Positions 1 to 8,722 are shown, numbered from the stretch's first letter. The stretch is DNA of 64,000 nucleotides from Acidimicrobiaceae bacterium (GCA_009837445.1 VXTM01000045.1:1-64000), one strand, 5' to 3'. Notes: a model not told the origin generated them from the sequence alone. Numbers and translations are program-made.

Positions 1-103
1 CCTACATGCAAAATGCAACGCACTTCAAATTTAAAAATTCATGCCGGGGCGCCGGCCCCCCCCCCCCCCCCCCCCAACCGCGCCGCGCGGTTGGACGGAC
101 GCT
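1..103. repeat. AT-rich edge, 20-nt poly-C tract and hairpin
   Basis: No gene is visible here. Positions 1-45 are unusually AT-rich for this window. Positions 56-75 are an uninterrupted run of 20 C. Next to it, 74-82 and 86-94 form a perfect 9-bp stem with a 3-nt loop. The hairpin lies just downstream of the stop of the minus-strand Rieske gene, so it could help end that transcript, but on that strand it is followed by poly-G rather than a U tract. The run may be a real homopolymer or an assembly-edge artefact. Confidence 0.5.
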
Positions 104-1219
104 CTAAGCGTCGACGACCAGTTCCTCGACCAGCTCGCTTAGCCAGAGTCGATACTGCATGGAGACGGTGTCGACATCCTGGAGGTGCAACTCATAGCTC
201 AGGTCCCGGTGCAGCGCGTCGGGGCGCTGCGCCTCGACTATGGGCTTGTCCTGCGCATAGACCGTCCGGCAGAAATCGAGGACCTCCTCGTCGATCTTGT
301 CAGGGTCCCCGTAGTTGCGGGCATGGACGGTGAAGTTGCGGATTGTGTCGGGGCTTATCGGCGTGGGATGGAAGAACAGGTAGTAGTGACGGTCGCCCGG
401 AAGGGTCTGGTGAAGCAGCACGGTCAGGGGCATCGTGACCCACCACTCCTGGTCGGACATGGTGTAGGCCTCGTCCGAGCCCTCTTGGTAGTCGATCTCC
501 GAATCGTCGATGTCGGATTCGAACTTCGTGTTGACCGGCTCCTTGTTCGGCTCCAGTTGCTCGATGCGGAGCACGTGGCCCTCACGCCACACCGCATGGT
601 CAGGAACCTCGGGATGATCGATGTCGCCCAGGTAGCCGTCGTGGACGAACGCGAAGTGGCCCAGGTCCAGATAGTTCTCCACCCGTCGGGGTGACGTGCA
701 CCTCCAGTCGACGGTCTTCATCGGCATGGCGTGATACTCGGGATTATCGAACTGCGGGAACTCGGCCATCGGGAAGTGAGGCTCCTCCGCCATGCACACC
801 CAGATGAAGCCGTAGCGCTCGACCGCGTGGTACGTCTGGACGCGGGCCCGGATCTTCCCGACAAGATCGGGTCGCTGGGGGATGGCGGTCAGCCGCCCTT
901 CGCAGTCGTACTGCCAGCCGTGGTAGGCGCAGCGCAGTTCCTGGCAGCCGTTGTTCTCGACCACGCTGCCCAGCGAGAGTGCCGTGCCGCGGTGGGCGCA
1001 CAGGTCCTTGTAGGCGCGCACCTCGTCGTCGAGCCGGACGATGGCGAGCTGCTCGCCGCACAGCATCGCCTGGGCGGGTTCGCTGCCCAGGTCGTCGGCG
1101 AACATGACCGGGTGCCAGAAGTTGCGCATCGCCTCGTAGATGCGGCTATCGGCTTGGACCGACTCTTCGGAGACGCCCAGCCATTGATTCCTGGCCAGGT
1201 TCCATTCGGTAGTGGTCAT
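104..1219 (-). CDS. Rieske 2Fe-2S aromatic ring-hydroxylating oxygenase, alpha-subunit type
   Basis: The 371-aa protein is a Rieske non-haem iron oxygenase of the VanA/pheophorbide-oxygenase type (O-demethylases and ring hydroxylases). The Rieske cluster ligands are C74-x-H76 and C97-x2-H100 (CAHRGT ... CAYHGW). The mononuclear iron site shows ENYLDLGHFAFVH, with H188 and H193 as probable ligands. Catalysis would be cytoplasmic and need a ferredoxin and reductase; neither is adjacent. ATG start with a GGGGGAG ribosome-binding site just upstream and a plausible promoter at 1255-1282. It is followed on the same strand by nothing in the window. The substrate cannot be told from sequence. Confidence 0.85.
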   Translation of the reverse strand: MTTTEWNLARNQWLGVSEESVQADSRIYEAMRNFWHPVMFADDLGSEPAQAMLCGEQLAIVRLDDEVRAYKDLCAHRGTALSLGSVVENNGCQELRCAYHGWQYDCEGRLTAIPQRPDLVGKIRARVQTYHAVERYGFIWVCMAEEPHFPMAEFPQFDNPEYHAMPMKTVDWRCTSPRRVENYLDLGHFAFVHDGYLGDIDHPEVPDHAVWREGHVLRIEQLEPNKEPVNTKFESDIDDSEIDYQEGSDEAYTMSDQEWWVTMPLTVLLHQTLPGDRHYYLFFHPTPISPDTIRNFTVHARNYGDPDKIDEEVLDFCRTVYAQDKPIVEAQRPDALHRDLSYELHLQDVDTVSMQYRLWLSELVEELVVDA

Positions 1220-1254
1220 TCTCCCCCTTCTTGCTTGCCTTCTCTAGCCCGCAA

Positions 1255-1282
1255 GGTTTACATGTAACCTGCTTCGCGTCAA
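1255..1282 (-). promoter_or_regulatory. putative promoter with palindromic operator for the Rieske gene
   Basis: Read on the minus strand, TTGACG (1277-1282) is separated by 16 nt from TAAACC (1255-1260), a plausible -35/-10 pair. The perfect 10-bp palindrome TTACATGTAA (1258-1267) overlaps the -10 side, a position suited to a dimeric repressor such as a GntR or TetR protein. No regulator gene is adjacent. Confidence 0.45.
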
Positions 1283-1315
1283 CACTCCCTGAGTCTCCCC
1301 TCGCTCAGTCGTTGA

Positions 1316-2179
1316 TCAGGAGTTGGGAGCGATCACCGACTCGCCGAACTCGGCCAGGCCCTCGGCGGTGTTGCGGAAGTAGAACACCGACGGCACCATC
1401 AGCCGCTCCACTCCCCACGACTCGGCTTCCTGGATTGCGGCCACCGGATCGTCGCCGAACAGGCCCAGGTGCACCGCCGACATCTCCAGCAACGCCGGGT
1501 CGCGCCCGCAGTCGGCTGCGGTGTTGCGGGCGAGGTCGAGCAGGTGGGCCATGTCGCCGCCGGCCAGGAACAGGCCGTCACCGACCCGCCCCGCCCGCCG
1601 GGCCGCGGCCTCGCTGTGGCCGCCGATGTGGATCGGGATCCGCCCGGCGGAGGGCTTGGGGTTGGAGCTGGCCCGGCTGAACGACACGAACTCACCGTCG
1701 AAGGTGACGTCGTCGGTGGCCCAGACCTGGCGCATGACCTCCATGTACTCCTCGGTGCGGGGGCCGCGGCGCTCCCAGGGCACCCCCAGCGCGTCGAACT
1801 CCTCGCGCAGCCAGCCGATGCCCACCCCGAGCGTGACCCTGCCCCCCGACAGGACGTCCAGGGTGGCGACCTCCTTGGCGAACGTCAGCGGGTGCCGCTC
1901 GGGCAGCAGCGAGATGCCGGTGGCCAGCCTGATGGTGGAGGTGACCGCGGCCGCGTAGCCCAGCCACACCAGCGGATCCGGTATCGGGTTCTGGCCCGAG
2001 CCGGGCATCTTTCCGTCGGGCGCGTACGGGTAGACGGACTCGTAGCCCTCCGGGTACAGGATGTGCTCCACCGTCCAAAGCGAGTCGAACCCGGCCGCCT
2101 CGGCGGACTGGGCCAGCAGGGCCGCGCCCTTGCCCTTTACGAACGTTCCCACGTTGGCGAACGAGATGCCGAACTTCAC
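1316..2179 (-). CDS. LLM-class F420-dependent oxidoreductase
   Basis: The 287-aa luciferase-like TIM-barrel protein starts with KFGISFANVG and contains the TGISLLPERHPL and GVGIGWLREEFDALG segments typical of actinobacterial F420-dependent oxidoreductases. GTG at 2179 was chosen because AAGGAG sits about 6 nt upstream and the protein then begins at the usual family N-terminus; the open frame runs further up to 2452 but through non-family sequence and the palindromic repeats. It uses F420 or FMN; the substrate is unknown. It lies between the Rieske gene (same strand) and the divergent PatB-like operon. Confidence 0.85.
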   Translation of the reverse strand: MKFGISFANVGTFVKGKGAALLAQSAEAAGFDSLWTVEHILYPEGYESVYPYAPDGKMPGSGQNPIPDPLVWLGYAAAVTSTIRLATGISLLPERHPLTFAKEVATLDVLSGGRVTLGVGIGWLREEFDALGVPWERRGPRTEEYMEVMRQVWATDDVTFDGEFVSFSRASSNPKPSAGRIPIHIGGHSEAAARRAGRVGDGLFLAGGDMAHLLDLARNTAADCGRDPALLEMSAVHLGLFGDDPVAAIQEAESWGVERLMVPSVFYFRNTAEGLAEFGESVIAPNS

Positions 2180-2253
2180 TGTTGCTCCTTGGTTTGCTGG
2201 GGCCGGCCGGTCACCGTAGCCACTGGCGCAGCTTCCGTGACGGCCCCGCCCAA

Positions 2254-2300
2254 GAACTGTCAGCAGAATGCACGCATACCGTGCACAACGCCGCCAATTC
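2254..2300. repeat. 47-nt imperfect palindromic repeat, copy 1
   Basis: This is an imperfect inverted repeat with termini GAACTGTCAGC and GCCAATTC, and TGCAC/GTGCA half-sites nearer the centre. It is nearly identical to copy 2 at 2325-2371 (71-nt period) and related to copy 3 at 59688-59734. It lies in the spacer between the divergent LLM gene and the PatB-like operon. Confidence 0.85.
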
Positions 2301-2324
2301 CCCAGCAGGCCGCACACCGGCCGC

Positions 2325-2371
2325 GAACTGGCAGCAGAATGCACGCATACCGTGCACAACGCTGCCAATTC
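2325..2371. repeat. 47-nt imperfect palindromic repeat, copy 2
   Basis: This copy is the best palindrome: the left arm GAACTGGCAGC is matched by GAATTGGCAGC read from the other end, with inner TGCAC/GTGCA arms. It sits 24 nt before the start of the PatB-like gene at 2395. It could be a dispersed REP/MITE-like element, a protein-binding site or a transcript hairpin; no transposase is nearby. Confidence 0.85.
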
Positions 2372-2394
2372 CGGCACGGCTAGCTTGACGGACT

Positions 2395-3588
2395 GTGACT
2401 GGAAGCGGCCGCCTGCGCGGCGATGCCTTCGACCCCGCCTGCGAAGTCGCACGCAAGCGGGGCAACCGCAACGCCAAGTGGTCGAAGTACGGCGCCGAGG
2501 CCCTGCCGGCGTGGGTGGCCGAGCACGACTTCCGTCCCCCGCCGGCTGTCACCGACGCCATGCAGGCCACCATCGACCACGGAGACTTCGGCTACCACGA
2601 CCTCGAGGAGGATGTGGGCGAGGCGTTCGCCGACTGGGCAGGGACGCGCTACGGCTGGCGCCCCGACCCCGGCTTCGTACACACCTGCGTGGACGTGCTC
2701 CAGGGCGTCACCGCGGCCATCACCGCCCTGGCCGGACCGGGCGAGGGCGTGATTCTGACCCCGCCGATCTACCACATCTTCCTGCAGATCTGTCCCACGG
2801 CCCGGCGCCCGCAGCTCGAGTGGCTCATGCGCTACGACCCCGACCGGGGCTGGACTCTCGACCCCGACGACCTGGAGGCGCTGGTACGGAGGGAGCCCGG
2901 CGCCCGGGTGCTGCTGTGGTGCCACCCCCACAACCCCTCCGGCTGGGTGGCCGGCACCGAGGTCCTGACGAGGATCGTGGAGCTGGCCCACGCCTACGAC
3001 TTCTACGTCGTGTCCGACGAGATCCACGCCGATCTCGTGTACCCCGACTCGTCGGCGCCGTTCACGCCCATGCTGTCCATTCCGGGGGCGGCGGAGCGGG
3101 TCGTGACCGTGACGTCTCCGGCCAAGACGTTCGCCATGTCGGGACTGCGCTGCGCGGTGATGGCCTACGGCGACCGGGGGCTGCGCCGGAAAGTACGGGA
3201 GGCCCACGCGCCGCTGCTGCTCGGCCACGCGGCCCGCACCGGCATCGACGCCACCGTCGCTGCCTGGCGCCACGGCGCGGTCTGGGCCGACGGGCTCCTG
3301 GCCCATCTCGACGGGCTGCGGGGCCACCTGGAGGATCGCCTCCGCAGCGAGGCGCCCGGGGTCGTGTTCCACCGGCCCGACTCCACGTTCCTGGCCTGGC
3401 TGGACGTGTCGGCCTGCGGACTGGGCGATGCACCGGCCGGTCGCCTGCACGCCGAGACGGGCGTGGCCGCGTCCGAGGGCACCGAGTTCGGGACGAACGG
3501 CCACGGCCACATCCGTCTCAACTTCGGAACCCCCAGAGAGGTCCTCGACCAGATCCTCGACCGCCTAGTCCCCTGCCTGCGGATCTAG
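2395..3588 (+). CDS. PatB/MalY-type pyridoxal-phosphate aminotransferase (C-S lyase family)
   Basis: The 397-aa fold-type I PLP enzyme shows the Schiff-base lysine K244 in TSPAKTFAMSG, the N180-P-S-G cofactor motif and D208-E-I-H. The N-terminal layout (NAKWSKYG, LPAWVAEHDF) matches the MalY/PatB cystathionine beta-lyase group rather than classic aspartate aminotransferases. The likely reaction is cleavage of a cysteine S-conjugate or transamination of a similar amino acid. GTG start; the leader is short after the palindromic repeat. It is first of five tightly spaced plus-strand genes ending at 8050. Confidence 0.8.
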   Translation: MTGSGRLRGDAFDPACEVARKRGNRNAKWSKYGAEALPAWVAEHDFRPPPAVTDAMQATIDHGDFGYHDLEEDVGEAFADWAGTRYGWRPDPGFVHTCVDVLQGVTAAITALAGPGEGVILTPPIYHIFLQICPTARRPQLEWLMRYDPDRGWTLDPDDLEALVRREPGARVLLWCHPHNPSGWVAGTEVLTRIVELAHAYDFYVVSDEIHADLVYPDSSAPFTPMLSIPGAAERVVTVTSPAKTFAMSGLRCAVMAYGDRGLRRKVREAHAPLLLGHAARTGIDATVAAWRHGAVWADGLLAHLDGLRGHLEDRLRSEAPGVVFHRPDSTFLAWLDVSACGLGDAPAGRLHAETGVAASEGTEFGTNGHGHIRLNFGTPREVLDQILDRLVPCLRI

Positions 3589-3597
3589 GGTTGGGCT

Positions 3598-4554
3598 GTG
3601 ACCGGGGACGGCAATCCGCAGCCACTGGGCGGCAACGAGATGCCCCGCTTCGCGGGGATCGCCACCTTCATGCGGCTGCCGGGGCGCTCGCACCCCTCCG
3701 ACCTCGACGTGGCCGTGGTCGGGGTGCCCTTCGACATCGGCACCTCCAACCGGCCCGGCGCCCGGTTCGGTCCCCGGGGCATCCGGGACGAGTCGGTGCT
3801 GATCCGGCCCTACAACATGGCCACCCGGGCCGCGCCCTTCGACAGCCTCCGCATCGACGACACCGGCGACGTGGCCACCAACCCCTACAACCTGCTCGAC
3901 TCGGTCGAGCGCATCGAGGCCCACTTCGCGGAGCTGCTGTCCCACGGCGTGATCACCGTGGCCCTCGGCGGCGACCACACCATCGTCCTGCCCATCCTGC
4001 GGGCCATGCGGGCCCGCCACGGCCCGGTCGGGCTGGTGCACGTCGACGCCCACACCGACATCAACGACGAGATGTTCGGCGAGCGCATCGCCCACGGCAC
4101 GCCGTTCCGGCGGGCGGTCGAGGAGGGGCTGCTGGACTGCGAGCGGGTGGTGCAGATCGGGATGCGGGCCACCGGCTACGCCGCCGACGACTTCGACTGG
4201 TCTCGGGAGCAGGGCTTCCGGGTGGTGCAGGTCGAGGAGTGCTGGCACCGGTCGCTGGCGCCGCTAATGGACGAGGTGCGGGACCAGGTTGGGGGCGGGC
4301 CGGTGTACCTGAGCTTCGACATCGACGGCCTCGACCCGTCCTTCGCCCCCGGCACCGGGACACCCGAGATCGGCGGGCTCACCACCCCGCAGGCCCTGGA
4401 GATCATCCGCGGCTGCCGGGGCCTCGACCTGGTCGGCTGCGACCTCGTGGAGGTGGCCCCCATCTACGACGTCTCGGGCATGACCGCCCACATCGCCGCC
4501 GACCTCGTCTACGAGATGCTCTGCGTGCTCCCCGGCGTGCAGTGTCGCAGCTGA
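3598..4554 (+). CDS. agmatinase/ureohydrolase family protein
   Basis: The 318-aa ureohydrolase has every binuclear Mn ligand motif of the arginase/agmatinase fold: H127 in GGDHT, D150/H152/D154 in HVDAHTD, and D241/D243 in SFDIDGLDP. It hydrolyses a guanidino compound to urea plus an amine. The family includes agmatinase, guanidinobutyrase and guanidinopropionase, and sequence alone does not separate them. GTG start 9 nt after the PatB-like stop. The downstream class III aminotransferase could take the amine product (inference). Confidence 0.85.
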   Translation: MTGDGNPQPLGGNEMPRFAGIATFMRLPGRSHPSDLDVAVVGVPFDIGTSNRPGARFGPRGIRDESVLIRPYNMATRAAPFDSLRIDDTGDVATNPYNLLDSVERIEAHFAELLSHGVITVALGGDHTIVLPILRAMRARHGPVGLVHVDAHTDINDEMFGERIAHGTPFRRAVEEGLLDCERVVQIGMRATGYAADDFDWSREQGFRVVQVEECWHRSLAPLMDEVRDQVGGGPVYLSFDIDGLDPSFAPGTGTPEIGGLTTPQALEIIRGCRGLDLVGCDLVEVAPIYDVSGMTAHIAADLVYEMLCVLPGVQCRS

Positions 4555-4579
4555 CGGCGCGGCGGGAGGTCCGGTTCGA

Positions 4580-5617
4580 GTGCTGGTAGAGCGGGTCGAG
4601 GGGAAGTGGATCGACGCCTTCGCGGAGACGTTCCGGCTCTGCGGGGTGACCGAGGGCGAGACCGCCGCGGTGCTGTCGGAGTCCCAGAGCCGCCCAGCGA
4701 TCGTCGAGCTGGCCGACCTGGCCCTACAGCGACTCGGGGCCCGGGTGTTCGGTGTGAGCGTGCCCACGCCCCCGCAGCGGGCACCGGTTCCGGTGCGCTC
4801 CACCGGCGCGTCCGACGCCATCGGCGGGCTCGAGCCGGTGGTGGCCGCCCTGGCCTCTGCGTCCTTCGTGGCCGACTGCACCGTGGAGGGCCTGCTCCAC
4901 GCGCCTGAGCTGGGCGCCATCCTCGCCGGCGGTGCCCGGATACTCATGGTCTCCAACGAGCACCCGGAGATCCTCGAGCGGCTGGTACCCGATCCGGCCC
5001 TCAAGCCCAGGGTGGACGAGGGCGCGGCCCTGCTGGCCGGAGCGTCGGAGATGCGGGTCACCTCGGCCGCGGGGACCGACCTGACCGTCGACGTGTCCCG
5101 GGCGCCGGCCGCGGCCAGCTGGGGCTGCACAGACGGGCCCGGCACCATCGCCCACTGGCCCGGCGGGTTGTGCCTGTGCTTCCCGCCGGCGGGGACCGTC
5201 AACGGCACTCTGGTGCTCGACACCGGCGACGTGAACCTCACGTTCAAGCGTTACCTGGAGTCGCCGGTCAGGCTGCGGATCGCCGACGACTACGTGACCG
5301 GCATCTCCGGCAACGGGCTCGACGCCGAGCTCATGTCCCGTTACATGGAGGCCTGGGACGACCCCGAGGCCTACGCAGTGTCCCACGTGGGCTGGGGTAT
5401 GAACCCCGTGGCCCGCTGGGACGCCCTCACCATGTACGACCGCACCCAGCTCAACGGCACCGAGCTGCGAGCCTTCGCCGGCAACTTCCTGTACTCGACC
5501 GGCGCCAACGAGACCGCCGGGCGCCACACCCTGGGTCATTTCGACCTGCCCATGCGCAACTGCACCATCACCCTCGACGGCACTCCGGTGGTCGACCGCG
5601 GCCGACTCGCGTTCTGA
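4580..5617 (+). CDS. NicX-like 2,5-dihydroxypyridine dioxygenase / M29-peptidase-fold protein
   Basis: The 345-aa protein resembles NicX, an extradiol-type ring-opening dioxygenase that shares its fold with M29 leucyl aminopeptidases. H269 (HVGWGMNP) and the H320-x-D322 pair (GHFDLPM) match the iron-ligand pattern described for NicX in order and approximate spacing. Many environmental proteins carry this label without biochemical proof, so the true substrate may differ. GTG start; GGGAGG lies upstream at about 4562. It is the third gene of the 2395-8050 operon. Confidence 0.65.
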   Translation: MLVERVEGKWIDAFAETFRLCGVTEGETAAVLSESQSRPAIVELADLALQRLGARVFGVSVPTPPQRAPVPVRSTGASDAIGGLEPVVAALASASFVADCTVEGLLHAPELGAILAGGARILMVSNEHPEILERLVPDPALKPRVDEGAALLAGASEMRVTSAAGTDLTVDVSRAPAAASWGCTDGPGTIAHWPGGLCLCFPPAGTVNGTLVLDTGDVNLTFKRYLESPVRLRIADDYVTGISGNGLDAELMSRYMEAWDDPEAYAVSHVGWGMNPVARWDALTMYDRTQLNGTELRAFAGNFLYSTGANETAGRHTLGHFDLPMRNCTITLDGTPVVDRGRLAF

Positions 5618-5672
5618 GGTCGGGCCTAGGCTGAGCCTGCACTGCCCGCCCGCGCCCTAGGAGCCCCGCCAC

Positions 5673-6890
5673 ATGAGTCCTCACGCCCTCCTCCATCCCT
5701 TCGCCCTTCCGGCCAAGCCGGAGTCGGACATGATCAACATGGTGCGCGGGGAGGGCTCCACCCTCTACGACGACGAGGGCAACTCGTACATCGACGGGCT
5801 GGCCAGCCTCTGGTACTGCCAGATCGGCCATGGGCGCGCCGAGATGGCCGACGCGGTGGCCGACCAGATGCGCGACCTCGCCTGCTACAACACGTTCGAC
5901 CCGTTCACCAACCCGCCCGCAGCCCGGGCGGCCGAGATGATCGCCGAGCGCTCGCCCCTCTCCGACGGCCGGGTGTTCCTGGGGTGCTCCGGCTCCGAGG
6001 CCGTCGACACCGCGCTCAAGCTGGCCCGGCTCTACGCCCAGCGCACCAGCGGGGACGACCGGCAGGTGGTGATCACCCGCACCAACGGCTACCACGGCAC
6101 CAATTTCGGGGGGACATCGGCCCAGGGCATCGCCCTGAACCGGGAGGGCTGGGGAGATCTGGTGCCCCACTTCGTGGAGGTGCCCCACGACGACATCGAG
6201 GCCATGGCCACCGAGTTCGCCCGGCACGGCGAGCGGGTGGCCGCGGTGATAACCGAGCCGGTTCAGGGCGCGGGCGGGGTCTTCCCCCCGCCGGAGGGCT
6301 ATCTGGCCGGAGTCCGCCGGCTGTGCGACCAGCACGGCGCCCTGCTGATCCTCGATGAGGTGATCTGCGGCTTCGGCCGCACCGGGGAGTGGTTCGGGGC
6401 CCAGACCTTCGACGTGATGCCCGACATGATGACCTTCGCCAAGGGCGTGACCTCCGGCTACCTGCCGCTGAGCGGCGTGATCGTGAGCCGCCGGGTGTGC
6501 GAGAACTTCGAGGAGCCCGGCTTCCTGTTGCGCACCGGCTACACCTACTCGGGCCACCCCACGGTGGCCGCGGCCGCGGTCAGGAACATGGAGATCATCA
6601 CGGCTGAGGGTCTCGTCGACAGGGCTCGCCACGTGGGCCGCAAACTCACCGAGGGTCTCGAGGCGCTGGCCGCCGACGGCCTGATCGCGTCGCACCGCGG
6701 CACCGGCGCAGTTCAGGCCGCGGTACTGGACCGGCCGTCCATGGACGTGCGCAACGACATGCTGCGCCGGGGCGTGATCGTGCGTCCCATAAACGACGCG
6801 CTGGCCATGTGCCCCCCACTGGTGATCACCGACGACGAGATCGGCCGCATGATCGACACCATGGCCGAGTCCCTGCGCACCGTCGCCTGA
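5673..6890 (+). CDS. class III (omega) aminotransferase
   Basis: The 405-aa PLP enzyme of the beta-alanine/taurine/GABA aminotransferase group has LDEVICGFGRTG (cofactor aspartate), catalytic lysine K257 in TFAKGVTSGY, GCSGSEAVDTA and ITEPVQGAGG. It converts the terminal amino group of an amine or omega-amino acid to an aldehyde. ATG start about 55 nt after the NicX-like stop, same strand. The exact donor cannot be told from sequence. Confidence 0.85.
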   Translation: MSPHALLHPFALPAKPESDMINMVRGEGSTLYDDEGNSYIDGLASLWYCQIGHGRAEMADAVADQMRDLACYNTFDPFTNPPAARAAEMIAERSPLSDGRVFLGCSGSEAVDTALKLARLYAQRTSGDDRQVVITRTNGYHGTNFGGTSAQGIALNREGWGDLVPHFVEVPHDDIEAMATEFARHGERVAAVITEPVQGAGGVFPPPEGYLAGVRRLCDQHGALLILDEVICGFGRTGEWFGAQTFDVMPDMMTFAKGVTSGYLPLSGVIVSRRVCENFEEPGFLLRTGYTYSGHPTVAAAAVRNMEIITAEGLVDRARHVGRKLTEGLEALAADGLIASHRGTGAVQAAVLDRPSMDVRNDMLRRGVIVRPINDALAMCPPLVITDDEIGRMIDTMAESLRTVA

Positions 6891-6916
6891 GCCCGGCCTG
6901 AGGCGGATCAGAGCCC

Positions 6917-8050
6917 ATGGGATCGGAGTTGCTGGAGCGGGCCCGGGAACTACGCTCGACGATCGACGCTGCCGGGGCGGCCGCGTCGGCGTCCGGCGCC
7001 ACCACCCTGCCGCAGGCGGTGGTGGACGCCTGCTTCGAGGCCGGCCTGTACGGCACCCTGTCGCCCCGGGCCGTGGGCGGCGCCGAGCTTCCGATCGGCG
7101 AGTGCCTGGACGTGTTCGCCGAAGTGGCCTACGCCGACGGCTCCGTCGGCTGGTCGCTCATGGCCGGCTCCACCGGGGCCTGCTTCTTCGGCGCCTACTG
7201 CGCCGACAGCTTCACCGACCAGATGTTCGAGGGCGGCGTCGTTCCCGTGGTAGCCGGCCAGTTCGCGCCCAACGGGACCGCGGTGCCCGACGGTGACGGG
7301 TACCGGTTGACCGGCCAGTACAGCTTCGGCTCCGGGATCGGCCACGCCGCCTGGGTGGGCGGGGGTGCCTTCACCGCTCCGCCCGAAGGCGAGCAGGCCG
7401 AGTTCCGCCTGATGTTGATGCCCCGCTCCGAGGTGGAGGTCCTCGGCAACTGGGACGTGCTGGGGCTGCGGGCCACCTCCTCCTACGACTACCGGATCGA
7501 CGCCTACGTGCCCGCCGACGCCACCTTCGAGTTCTTCTCCCCCACCCGGTACCGGGGCGGCCCGATGTACGACCTCGGGGTGATCATCCTCACCGAGATC
7601 GGCCACATGGGCTGGACCATCGGCGTGGTGCGCCGGGCCATCGACGAGGGGGTGGCCATCGCCAAGGGACGGGCCCGCATGGCCGCGCCGTCGGTGATCG
7701 CCGACGATCCCCGCTTCCGTCACGACTTCGCCATGGCCGTGTCGCGCTTCGAGGCCGCCGAGACGTGGTGCCGCCAGGCCTTTCACCGCGCCGATCAGGC
7801 CGCCGACGCAGGCTCGGGCCGCGACCCGGTGCTGGGCACCCACGTCAAGCAGTCGGCCACGCTGCTCACCCAGGAGGGCCTGGCCGTAGTGCGCACCCTG
7901 TACGAGTGGTGCGGCACCGAGGCCCTGCGGGACGGCCCTCTCCAGCGCTGCTTCCGCGACATGCACGGCGGCAGCCAGCACGTGCTGGTGGGCGACCGCA
8001 ACCCCCACCAGTACGCCGACCTCCTCCTAGCCGACCCCGAACCCGGCTAG
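6917..8050 (+). CDS. acyl-CoA-dehydrogenase-fold flavoenzyme (HsaA/DszC-like monooxygenase)
   Basis: The 377-aa protein has the three-domain acyl-CoA dehydrogenase fold (helical N-terminus, beta domain around QYSFGSGIGHAAW, helical C-terminus) but a pattern closer to FMNH2-dependent monooxygenases such as HsaA, DszC or the HpaB-C2 group than to true dehydrogenases. It would need reduced flavin from a reductase; none is adjacent. ATG start at 6917. It is the last gene of the plus-strand operon and converges on the TPP-enzyme operon, with 18 nt between stops. Confidence 0.75.
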   Translation: MGSELLERARELRSTIDAAGAAASASGATTLPQAVVDACFEAGLYGTLSPRAVGGAELPIGECLDVFAEVAYADGSVGWSLMAGSTGACFFGAYCADSFTDQMFEGGVVPVVAGQFAPNGTAVPDGDGYRLTGQYSFGSGIGHAAWVGGGAFTAPPEGEQAEFRLMLMPRSEVEVLGNWDVLGLRATSSYDYRIDAYVPADATFEFFSPTRYRGGPMYDLGVIILTEIGHMGWTIGVVRRAIDEGVAIAKGRARMAAPSVIADDPRFRHDFAMAVSRFEAAETWCRQAFHRADQAADAGSGRDPVLGTHVKQSATLLTQEGLAVVRTLYEWCGTEALRDGPLQRCFRDMHGGSQHVLVGDRNPHQYADLLLADPEPG

Positions 8051-8068
8051 CGCCGCTCCAGCTGACGG

Positions 8069-8722
8069 TTAGTGCTCCTTGCCTTTCATTAGGGCTATGT
8101 CCTGGGGTGGGACTCCGGTGATCCAGATGCCTTCCAGGCGTTCGACGTAGCGGACGAAGCGGTACTTGTCCTCGATGCCGTCGGTGCGGCGGGGCCGCAC
8201 GTGGGAGTGGCCGGGCCGGGTGCGCACGTTGATGAAGCTGCACACATCGCGGGAGAAGGCCAGGTCCATCTCGGCGTCCAGTTCGTCCTCGGCGGTGACG
8301 TCCACGGTGTAGGGCACGCCGCATCCCGCCGCGATGGCGGCCAGGTCCACCTGACCCGCGGTGGCCGTCGGCCGGCGGCCCTGGCTGCTCCAGCCGATCG
8401 ACTCGTAGACGCCGTTGTCCACCACGAACACCACCAGGTTGCCGGGCTGCTGCTCGCCCATGGCCACCAGCTGGCCCAACTCCATCAGCACCGACCCGTC
8501 ACCGTCGAGGCACACGACCTTGCGGTGGGGCAGCGCCAGCGCAAGGCCCAAGGCCAGACCGATCACGTCGCCCATCTGGCCCAGGTGGGCGCTGCGGTGA
8601 TGCTCCTCGGTGTGGTGGGCCCACTCGAACGACACCGCCCCGATGTAGGTGGACATCACCAGCGCGTCGTCGGGGATGCGGCCGGCCAGCCGCCCCAGCC
8701 ACTCGTAGCGGTCGAGGGCCAC
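8069..8722 (-). CDS. split TPP decarboxylase, beta (TPP-pyrophosphate-binding) subunit, sulfopyruvate-decarboxylase-like
   Basis: The 217-aa protein contains the TPP/Mg motif GDGSVLMELGQL ending in VVDNGVYES, as in ComE sulfopyruvate and phosphonopyruvate decarboxylases. GTG at 8722 was chosen because it lies 2 nt after the stop of the alpha gene, with GGGAGG upstream; longer frames only overlap that gene. With the alpha subunit it would decarboxylate a 2-oxo acid. It is last in a five-gene minus-strand operon headed by the molybdoenzyme at 13514. Confidence 0.8.
   Translation of the reverse strand: MALDRYEWLGRLAGRIPDDALVMSTYIGAVSFEWAHHTEEHHRSAHLGQMGDVIGLALGLALALPHRKVVCLDGDGSVLMELGQLVAMGEQQPGNLVVFVVDNGVYESIGWSSQGRRPTATAGQVDLAAIAAGCGVPYTVDVTAEDELDAEMDLAFSRDVCSFINVRTRPGHSHVRPRRTDGIEDKYRFVRYVERLEGIWITGVPPQDIALMKGKEH

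Noticed and set aside
2254..2371. CRISPR array
   Set aside because: Only two tandem units, the repeats are 47-nt palindromes with a 24-nt spacer, and a third copy lies alone 57 kb away; no cas genes.
2268..4589. A 773-codon plus-strand open frame
   Set aside because: Arg/Pro/Gly-rich shadow of the PatB-like and ureohydrolase genes in another frame; no family features.
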